A DNA stretch of 64,000 bases from Megascapheus bottae (taxonomy: Eukaryota > Chordata > Mammalia > Rodentia > Geomyidae), in the NCBI GenBank assembly GCA_024803745.1, contig JANJXV010000010.1, positions 32,855,025 through 32,919,024 on the forward strand. The letters are read 5' to 3'. How positions within the stretch are numbered: position 1 is the stretch's first letter; each line of letters begins with the position of its first letter. Both the position numbers and the translations under genes were made by a program. Under the pieces are notes generated by a model. It made no database searches. It was not told the origin of the DNA and saw only the letters and a list, made by a program, of their open reading frames with translations. This document shows, one piece after another, positions 55,708 through 64,000 of this stretch.

Positions 55708-57757
55708 AAATAGATGTCATATCTAACCAATGAGTTACAAGAATATTATAGACAGATATAGCATTACACTTACTATAGTTATAGGTCTTAAACTATAATT
55801 TACAATTATCTGATCTTGGTGGTAGTGATAAGAAAATCAGCCTTGTATTATTATCAGTTATTATTTATTATTCATAACTGGTAATAAATAGTTATTAAAT
55901 TTGTACTAAAGGATTATTTCTGCTAAATAGGGACATATTGCATGTGTTTTATTCCAAGAACTTATATAAAAGTGTTGTCACAGATCTTATAATGTGTACT
56001 TTGGTTTATGACATGGATGAAAGACAATTTAAGACTAGTGGTCATAATCTGACTAGTAAAGTATGCAGAATAGGTTAAGGTAGTTGAAAAAGTAAGTCCT
56101 TATTTCGAAAATACTGACTTGAGGTGGTACTTGAAGTCTAGTTTAATTTCAAAGGAATTCATTGATTAATAATTTAATAATCATTAAAAACAAAGCATTC
56201 ATTACCTGACTCAAGAAATGTATAACACCTTAACAATTTATATTTTAAAAGTGGACTTTAAATTTGACAAGTACAGAGCAGCCATTCCAGTGAGGAAACT
56301 GTCTGTTTATGTCTTCCTATTTTTCTGCTATTTTTGGAACCAACTGAACTCATCCACATTTGTCATTTGAGATCAAATGAAATAATGAAAAAAAATGTGG
56401 GATTCAGCATTAAACAAGTCTCTATCCAAAATGGATCATTAGCATTTATTTTGTGGTTAGTTCTGTTCTCCCTAAGGAAGCCAGAATGTAGCTGGAGTCT
56501 TTACTTTTTCTTATATTGGCCTACAGACAAGGCATATTTAACCCAGTCAAGATATATGATCACCCAGGGAGAACTGAAATTTGTACACAAATGACTCAAA
56601 TTAAACTCAGAAGATAATAATGAAAAAATAAAGAAGAAGAAAAGTAAAGTATATGCAGAATGCCTAGGGTATGATAGGTACAAATTATATTATTTATTTC
56701 ATTCCTCAAACATTGCCTGAACCTCAGCTGTGTACCTTGTATCATCTTTCAATAATCAAATAAAAGGAAGGCACTGTTATTGGAGCACAATGGTATGTAC
56801 CTGAAAATCCTAGCATTCTCTAGGCTAAGGCAAGAAAATTGCAAGTTTGGACTAGGCTGGGCTATTGGTGAGACCATGTCTCTAATGGCAACAACAAAAA
56901 CTAGGTCACTATTTTTGAAAGACTCATAAAACAGTACTACAGGAATTCACCAAATGATACAAATACATGTGTGAGCTGCCTAACAATAGCATGTTCAAGG
57001 GTGATGCAAGGAGATTTTATTGCCTAGAACCATCTTGGCTATCTTAGTGGGGGAAGCATGCTCTATTTCATATGCCCAGTGATGAAGTTTCCTAATGAAG
57101 CATTTCTAAGAACAGATCCCGGTCATTAGGCAACTCACGAGTGTAAAAGGAGTTTGATAAATATGATGACAAAGGCACAATATATTATGGCCTTAAATAG
57201 TAGAAAGAAACCCACTTAGATGACAAGACATGAGGACATTTACTTCAGAGCACATACCTATCAGAAATACACTTGAAAAATAGCTAATGAAACCAGTCTG
57301 GGTCAATCTTGCACATGCATCTGAAATGCCCATTGGAACCTCAGGATTTCTTTCTACTAGTGGAACAGAGTTTGATAAGAAGACAACAACAAACACCTGC
57401 TTTTGCTATCTCCAAAAGGCTCCTGCTCATTTAGTTTCTCATTAATTTGTTCTTTTATTCCTGCTTATCAAATATTTGAAGAGTACTTATTAATATGTAC
57501 AAAACCTATAAATGCAACTTTTTCAAGTTACGATATAGTCTATGAAGATAGAGCAAAAATAAATAAATAAAAACAATGAGAAAACATAGGGTGAACCTAC
57601 TACAGATGTTATTTTACACCTTTCCAGGAATTCACATTTATCTGGAGGAACACAAGAGAAATAAGGAGAAGAAGGAGACAGTAGAGACTGTAAAATCATT
57701 TTAAGGAGAAAGAAGAGCGTATATTAATGCCTGGAAGTAGAGGAACAGGTATCCTTA
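55708..57757. other. unique AT-rich sequence with one old B1
   Basis: Apart from the B1 remnant at 56782-56895 nothing is recognised. Text at 56690-56740 and 57440-57500 (ATTCATT/AAATATTTG) may be decayed older repeats. Confidence 0.45.
56782..56895 (+). mobile_element. B1-like SINE remnant, old
   Basis: GAGCACAATGGTATGTACCTGAAAATCCTAGC and GAGACCATGTCTCTAATGGCAAC are collinear with a degenerate 7SL-derived monomer. Confidence 0.5.
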
Positions 57758-57772
57758 CAAACTCATACTATC

Positions 57773-57903
57773 TTGGTCCCCATTTCCCACCCCGGACCAA
57801 GACATGTGAAAGGATATCAATGTATGGGAATTAATGCGCCATCTATTTGGCAAATATCATGTAAATCTTCTATTAATTACAATAAAAATATATTTAAAAA
57901 AAC
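57773..57903 (+). mobile_element. short L1 3' end with 21-bp inverted 5' piece
   Basis: Positions 57773-57793 read TTGGTCCCCATTTCCCACCCC, the reverse complement of the L1 sequence GGGGTGGGAAATGGGGACCAA. Positions 57794-57903 then read GGACCAAGACATGTGAAAGG to the A tail in direct orientation. The pieces overlap by GGACCAA. Perfect 15-bp TSD CAAACTCATACTATC at 57758-57772 and 57904-57918. Confidence 0.95.
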
Positions 57904-57918
57904 CAAACTCATACTATC

Positions 57919-58494
57919 ACAAAACAGCTAGTGAAGGTGTAGTTGCAGTTTGGCGTGGAAAAAACATCCACATGTTTTTTTTCATTTAAACTCATTTATG
58001 TTTATTTCCAATATCTTCTACTTAAAATAGTATGAACAAGAATATATCTTTCCTAACAGGCACCAAAAAGAAGGGGCAAAGTCAGATAATGTGGCTTGTC
58101 TCCATCAGAACATTGGCTCTGTTTCCTGCCCTGCTGGAGATTCTTAAAGCCATCTGGAGTCAAGGAGTCTAGATGCAAGGCTGAGATACTGTCTTCCATC
58201 TGGTGGAAATTCAAATCTACCTGCATTTTGTGATGAGTTGAAGGATACTTTGCATCAGGTACTGTCCATGGTACCTAGATACACTATGACTGATAAATCC
58301 ACAGCCAGCACAAGGTGCTACTCTACTCTGAGCTCCTGAATACTTTTCATTTCCTTTAAGTACTGGGTGATTTTCAAGGCTCTAGGTATGTTGCCTACTC
58401 TCTCTTCTCTAAATGCTCTCCTTCACTCACCTCTACCATTCTTATTCTACCGTACCTATGTCAGTTTCTAGTTACTATGAGAAGAGAAACAACT
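57919..58494. other. unique sequence
   Basis: No feature is recognised. Confidence 0.5.
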
Positions 58495-58640
58495 TAAGAT
58501 TGAAAAGTTATTTTTTGACTCATCGTTTTAGAGATTTCCACCCAGAGTCAACAGAATCTATTGTCCATGGGCCACTGGGAGGCAGTTCACCATGGTAGAA
58601 GATCATGAGAAGCACTTACTCATCTCATGGTAGCCCAAAA
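58495..58640 (+). mobile_element. ancient interspersed repeat, unclassified
   Basis: AAGTTATTTTTTGACTCATCGTTTTAGAG, GGGCCACTGGGAGGCAGTTCACCATGGTAGAAG and CTCATGGTAGCC are collinear with a dispersed rodent/mammal repeat seen in many genomes. I cannot name the family with confidence. Confidence 0.4.
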
Positions 58641-58651
58641 ACCAGAAGTGG

Positions 58652-58870
58652 AACCAGGCACCAGTGGCTCACACCTGTAATTCTAGCTAATTAGGAAGCT
58701 GAGATCTGAGGATCATGGTTTGAAGACAGTGTGGACAAGAAATGTCCTTGAAACTCTTATCTCCAGTACACTCAGAATAGGGTGGAAGCGGTACTGTGGC
58801 TCAAGTGGTAGAGCATTATTCTTGAGCACAAAGAGGCTCAGGGACCTGAGTCCAAGACCCAGCACTGACA
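58652..58870 (+). mobile_element. B1-Geo SINE
   Basis: CCAGGCACCAGTGGCTCACACC head, CTCTTATCTCCAG linker, Geo half GCGGTACTGTGGCTCAAGTGG...GAGTCCAAGACCCAGCACTG. Confidence 0.88.
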
Positions 58871-59633
58871 AACAGAGGATAGGAAAAGGAGCAGAGGCAA
58901 GATATACATTTTCACTAGGGTATACCTCTGGTGAATTACTTCCTCCAAGTTCTCCCTACTTCCTACTTTCTACCCCTTCTTAATAAAATTTCCATATTAT
59001 GACTTCATCATAATTAGTATATAATAACAATTATTACACTACTCTATTATTAATCCATTGATTAAACCAGAGCACTCAGAATCCAGTCACTTTCTAAAAC
59101 CACACCAGCTGGAAGCTGAGCCTTTCTTCTAGTACAACTCTCAGGAGATGGCTCACATTCACACTGTAACTGTAACCTAGATTCAGCAGCAGGCTCTAAA
59201 TTGACCCTTTGCATCTACTTCTGACTGTTTCAAGTGCTTTTTGCCCAAATGAGCCCAGTGTTATACTCACTTCAAATCCTTTTTATCCAGGTGAGGATTT
59301 TCTCATCCATGGCACCTACAATTTCACCTGGCACAGCATGTAATGACTTACTAAAAGTAAGGATGACAGTTTTCCAAAAATCACAGGGAAAATTGCATTG
59401 ACCAATTAAAACTTTGTATTAAAACCTCATAGTAATGGCTGAACAATAAGTTTAAATGTCATGTTAATAAAGTTTGAAAGCTTTTCGATTTCACGAAGCA
59501 AAAGATCAATTACATTATAAAATGCTGGTGTCCTTTGTTGCTATTAACCACATATAGCTGCACGGTAGCAATGTTATATCCACTGATAGCATTTTTAAAT
59601 TCAAAGGCAAAGTAAAGTAGTAAAGGAGCAAGA
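58871..59633. other. unique sequence
   Basis: No feature is recognised. Confidence 0.5.
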
Positions 59634-59730
59634 CTTTGGTGGTCATGCTTGTATTTCTTGCTACATGGGAGGTGATAATCAGAGGCTCATAGCTTGAGGT
59701 GAGATCAGCCCTGGCACAAGGTGAGCTACT
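59634..59730 (+). mobile_element. B1-like SINE remnant
   Basis: TTTGGTGGTCATGCTTGTATTTC, CTACATGGGAGGTGATAATCAGAGG and TTGAGGTGAGATCAGCCC fit a decayed 7SL-type head. Confidence 0.4.
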
Positions 59731-59746
59731 CATTTCAACCAAGCAT

Positions 59747-60155
59747 CAACAAGCTAGGTGTAGTGATTCATAAATATAATACCAGTTATTCATGGGGCAT
59801 AATGAGGAGGATTGTGATATGTGACCATTGCTAAGAGTAAAAACGTGACACACTACTTGCAATAAAAACCAGGGCCAGGAGTTTGGCCTAGTGGTAAAGT
59901 GCTTGCCTAACATGCACAAAGACCTGGGTTTGATTCCTTGGTACCACATACACAGAAAAAAGCCAGAAATGGTGTTGTGGCTCAAGTGGTAGAGTTCTAG
60001 CCTTGAGAAAGCCCAAGGGCAGTGCCAAGGCCCCGAGTTCAATTCCCAGGACTTGCAAAAAACAAAGCAAAACTAAACAAAAGTCAGAAGGGGTAGGTAT
60101 GGTACATTGCCTGAATAGTGACTATTAAACCTGTGTTCAGACCCTAGCACTGCCA
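59747..60155 (+). mobile_element. old B1-Geo SINE interrupted by an IDL-Geo
   Basis: The left part 59747-59870 (AGCTAGGTGTAGTGATTCATAAATATAAT...) and the right part 60077-60155 (GTCAGAAGGGGTAGGTATGG ... GTTCAGACCCTAGCACTGCC) appear to be the two halves of one decayed SINE. The young IDL-Geo at 59872-60056 lies between them. Confidence 0.5.
59872..60056 (+). mobile_element. IDL-Geo SINE
   Basis: GGGCCAGGAGTTTGGCC to AATTCCCAGGACTTGC with an A-rich tail. Nested in an older SINE. Confidence 0.92.
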
Positions 60156-60653
60156 AAAGAAGAGAAAAGATATTACCATAAAACGTTCTCAACATAATTC
60201 ACTTCACTTCTTAAAATCATTTGCTCTTGCTAAAGTATATGCTTCATTATAGAAACTGCATTTTTATGAGATACATATTTGGTACATAATGAGGAATGGC
60301 TTAAAAACATACTTAATTTTGCTTTCTTTTTAAGTTTAAGATACAAATCTAGATTTCAAACAAGAGGGATTTTTTTTTGCTTTTTGTTTTTCTCTCCTGT
60401 TCTGTTGTAAGAAATAAAATACAAAGCATAGCAAAGCTGAAGTGTACTCTCTTCAATTTGTGATGTTTTGTGTTGTTTGTCTGTGGCCAGAGGGCTTTCA
60501 AGCTGTGGGGTGCCCGAGATTCCACTCTAAAACACAACTATGTACCTGTCTCAATTACCTACTTATTTTTGATATTGTAAAGTGTCAATTTTATTCTCTG
60601 GTTGGAGTCTTGTGTTTCAACTCTCCATAAGATTATAAGGCTTTATCTAAAAG
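60156..60653. other. unique AT-rich sequence
   Basis: No feature is recognised. Confidence 0.5.
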
Positions 60654-60664
60654 AGAAGTTTCCT

Positions 60665-60979
60665 CAAAAGCCATATAATGAGTGAGTGTTGACCTTAATG
60701 TACTATGTTATCTCTCATCTCTTCTGCTGTCCCTTGGTTATCTCATATTGTTACAGTAGTTCACCTTGTTATCTGATATATTGTATATATGCATATTTGG
60801 TTATTTGAAATTGAATAGGGAAGGGGGGAAAACAAGATGAGAGGTGGGGATAGGGGGAGGGAAATGGGGACCAAGACATGAGAAAGGGTATCATGTTTGT
60901 GAAGTAATGCACCCTCTATCTGGTGAATAAAATGTAAACCCTTCTATTAATCACAATAAAAATATATGAAAAAAAGAAA
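60665..60979 (+). mobile_element. 5'-truncated L1 3' UTR
   Basis: AAGCCATATAATGAGTGAGTG through the G tract (60815-60875) to CACAATAAAAATATATG and an A tail. TSD AGAAGTTTCCT at 60654-60664 and 60980-60990. Confidence 0.93.
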
Positions 60980-60990
60980 AGAAGTTTCCT

Positions 60991-63900
60991 GGCTACAGTC
61001 GTATTTTACATGTCATCACCCCAACATGACTGGAGAACTCAATACTCAGGCAGGCAAGTTAGCTAAGGCAGCGGGTGTGTGACCAGGTGGGTTGTGAATC
61101 CATACAATGAAAGACCAAGGCATGGTGACATTCCAGGGGAAAAGTCCATGTACGTTTGTCCTGACCTGCTTCTTTGGCATTCTGGTTTATAAGATTATTC
61201 AAGTGCAGGATTTTCTGGGTTATTTCTCATATGCTAACATTCTCTGGATTTTTTTTAAAGCACTATTCTCATGGAATAAAGGCTTAGCTTAACTCTAGAG
61301 AATGGAATACACTGATCAGATAGGGCTAGATCATCCCATTCATCCTTCCAGAGAAGTACTAAGCTGTACAAAAATGATAACAATTATTATATAAAGTTCT
61401 AATAGTGGCATTTCTTTAAAAGCTAATTAAAATTACTTTTCAAGTAATGCATAATCCAGAGCCTTACAAAATACCTGCCTCATGACTGATGACTAGAATG
61501 AACAGGAGACCAGCAAAAGAATACCCTTCTAGAAAATACTGGCATTTTAATCTGAAAAGTATGTCATAATAGCTGTCTCATTGTTAGTTTTACAGCTTGG
61601 TTTTTCTAAAGGCTTTTGCTATAGTGTCTTCAAGAAGTTACATGTAAGCAACATATTCAGAAAGTAAAGCAGAACTATTGCCTTGTAAAATAATGATTTT
61701 CTTACGGTTCCTTATCATCAAATATATTTGAAAGATAATTCCTAATTTTACATGAATTAAGAGCGAGTTTTAAAACAAACCAAAGAAAGCTTATTATAAC
61801 CATATTTGTTTGCTAATTTTCATTTTCTTCATGTTATGTACTATGTACAAATCAACTTGCTTTCCTCCATCAACTTTTCCTTTCTTGTCTAAGACATACT
61901 TCAGAATGGGGGTTTGGGGGAAACTAATCCTGGCTAGGATGCACTGAGATTGCTGGTACTTAAAAAAATCAGTTCACATCTCTGGGGAAAGATACCTCGT
62001 CTTCGATATTCCCCCCCTTAAGTTTCATTCTCATCTCTGAGAAAACTACTTAAACCATCTGACATTGCTTCATTTCTCAAATGAGGATAATATTGATCAT
62101 TTGCAGAAGAGGGGTAAGGAATGAATGACACAGAACATTTAATATCAGTGTTTATCTCAGTACCATCATCATTGCTATTTGCAATTATTACATGACTGAG
62201 CATTATCTTCCAGAAATTCTAATCTACCAGTGTTATGGCCTCCTGAAAACCATCAATCTAGAAAATATATGACATCATCCCTGAAATGCACTATGTTAAA
62301 TACCTCCTGTGTGAATGCTTTTTTAAAATTTCGACATTAAATGCCAGCACTCTCTTCCTCACAGTGTAGAGAAACCATTGTACAGTGAATTTTGCTTAAT
62401 TTTCTGGGTAAGTACTTGGCACACTGATCTCTTCGGCTAAACAATAAGCTTTAAAGCTCTTGGTAGCTTCCTCAACTTAATTAATGTCACCCCTTTTAAA
62501 ATTCGCAGCCACACATCCCACCCTACCCCTTCCTTTACTTTTCTTAATTTTGGGGTTAATGTATTGAAGTTTTTGCCATTTAACAAAGCAATTAATGTAC
62601 ACAATGCATCTTGATCTATGTCATCCTTTCAATATGCTTACCCTACTTTCAGCCACCCCTTCCCTTATTTTTCTCAGTTTTCTGGCATATGTTATGCATT
62701 CTTTGCATTCTACTCAATTCCCCCATTCATTCTGCTCCTCCTCTCCTCATGACACCACCCTTGAGGGTACCCATTTCCTAGGACTCACTCACTTAGGCTT
62801 TGACTTAGTCTTTCTAAAAGATTATGCTATTTGTCTTCTCTGTAGATCTATTGTACTTCAGTCAACTCATTTATAATTCCTTGGCTGACAACCTGTGTGC
62901 TTACTTGCAGATTTATAAGTCAATTACTTTCAAATTGCCCCCTTTGTTCATTTCTCAGTTCAACCTGCTTTTGATTATGGCAGAGAGTAAAAAAAGAATG
63001 CTTTGCTTCCAGTGTAACCACTGGTTTAGTTTTTCTTATTTTGTTTTTGTTTTTTGATAATCAACAGTCCACTGCAGAGCATAGGAATATTTTAGCATTC
63101 AAATTAGTTCAGCATTGATGAAGCATTTCTTGAAATTGTGTCAGGGTCCACAACTAGACCATTTTCACATAAATATCCTACCACATTCGTCCTTCCAGTC
63201 TTTGATGTGTCAGTATGTGTTCTAAAACAAATGTTCTTTAACATCCTAAGCCATATCCATGATCAACAAATCTTGTGTATCAAATACTGTCACCTTTTTA
63301 GAAAGAAAGCACTCCTTCCAATCAACAGGCCATGATTAGAATACTATACTATTCTTAATCAAATAAACTGTAGCTGCCTTAAGAGATAAAATATTACCTA
63401 AGAAGGACACACACTTGAATTGCACCCGGTTTTAAAACAGATTATCTGTTCTTTTAACATCCTCTCAATTATTCTGAAATCTGTCTTCCTCTTACCCACC
63501 AGCCCATGCAGCTGATGGATAGAAATAGAAGAAACTTTTAGTAACAGAGTCTAGACCTATGGAAGCAGGGAATGAAGAGAAAAACAAACAAGAGAGAGGA
63601 CTGAGATCTGGGAAGTTCCTTTTGTCCTCGGCAGTTTCCACTTTTAAGGGAAGGAGATTTTTTTTGTACAGGAGGAAATGAAATTAGGCACTCTTCCAAT
63701 TCTCAATTGAATTGCTGGCAGGCTCTGATTAATTATTCTGGGGAATCCTAGTTGAAAAGCTAACACACATGTTACTTAAGCAAGAATAATTAGAAGAAGG
63801 ATCGATTTAATCTATCTGCAGCAATAGTTCTTAAGAATACTCCATTCCACTATAAACACTAAATACAGTTCTTCTGTCAAAAGTATAAATTATACTTGTT

Positions 63901-64000
63901 CCTCCGTAACATCAGATAATGTTCTTTGTCCATCCCCTAGCAGGGTCACCTGACACCAAGCCTGGGCTCCAGAGGATAATAAAGAGACTTGGATATGCTA
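60991..64000. other. unique AT-rich sequence; possible old L1 trace
   Basis: Three kilobases without a recognised young repeat or gene. Text at 62530-62770 (GGGGTTAATGTATTGAAG, CATCTTGATCTATGTCATCC, pyrimidine-rich CACCCCTTCCC) vaguely resembles a reversed ancient L1 3' UTR. Open frames under 95 codons lack domains. Confidence 0.4.

Overview
This window is non-coding mammalian nuclear DNA from a rodent of the superfamily Geomyoidea (kangaroo rats, pocket mice, pocket gophers). The assignment rests on many copies of the dimeric IDL-Geo SINE, a tRNA-Ala/ID-like left monomer joined to a Geo right monomer, which has been described only from that superfamily. The DNA is AT-rich. I found no host protein-coding gene, no exon I could defend, and no functional tRNA, rRNA or other RNA gene. 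It reads as intergenic or deep intronic sequence dominated by retrotransposons.

Layout. From 1 to 42 kb, unique AT-rich sequence is interrupted every 1-3 kb by SINEs and short L1 3' ends. The SINEs are IDL-Geo, B1-Geo with a 7SL-derived left half, and older B1, B1-dID-like, ID-like and MIR copies. Many insertions keep readable target-site duplications (TSDs). From 41,993 to 49,134 lies one full-length L1 on the minus strand, about 7.1 kb, bounded by a perfect 13-bp TSD. It has a GC-rich 5' UTR carrying an exact 105-bp tandem array, an uninterrupted 340-residue ORF1, an ORF2 broken by stops and frameshifts, and a 3' UTR that looks mosaic. From 49 to 64 kb there is mostly unique sequence with a candidate solitary LTR (51.2-51.7 kb), a compound purine-rich microsatellite (52.6-52.9 kb), nested SINE/L1 insertions (55 kb) and further L1/SINE fragments.

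How the elements work together. L1 ORF1p and ORF2p act in cis on L1 RNA and in trans on the SINE RNAs. TSDs, A-rich tails and one clear TTTTT/AA nick site show that most of the window was written by target-primed reverse transcription. Five of 14 recognisable L1 insertions are 5'-inverted (twin-primed), four of them clearly. Dinucleotide and tetranucleotide arrays sit directly on the 3' tails of four SINEs, so the SINEs seeded many of the microsatellites.

The most unusual items are the 105-bp monomer array in the L1 5' UTR, the mosaic L1 3' UTR, the sharing of one Geo module by two unrelated SINE heads, and the set of 5'-inverted L1 copies. No new multi-gene system is present. All repeat names come from sequence recognition by eye, without a database search; boundaries are good to about 10-20 bp except where TSDs fix them.
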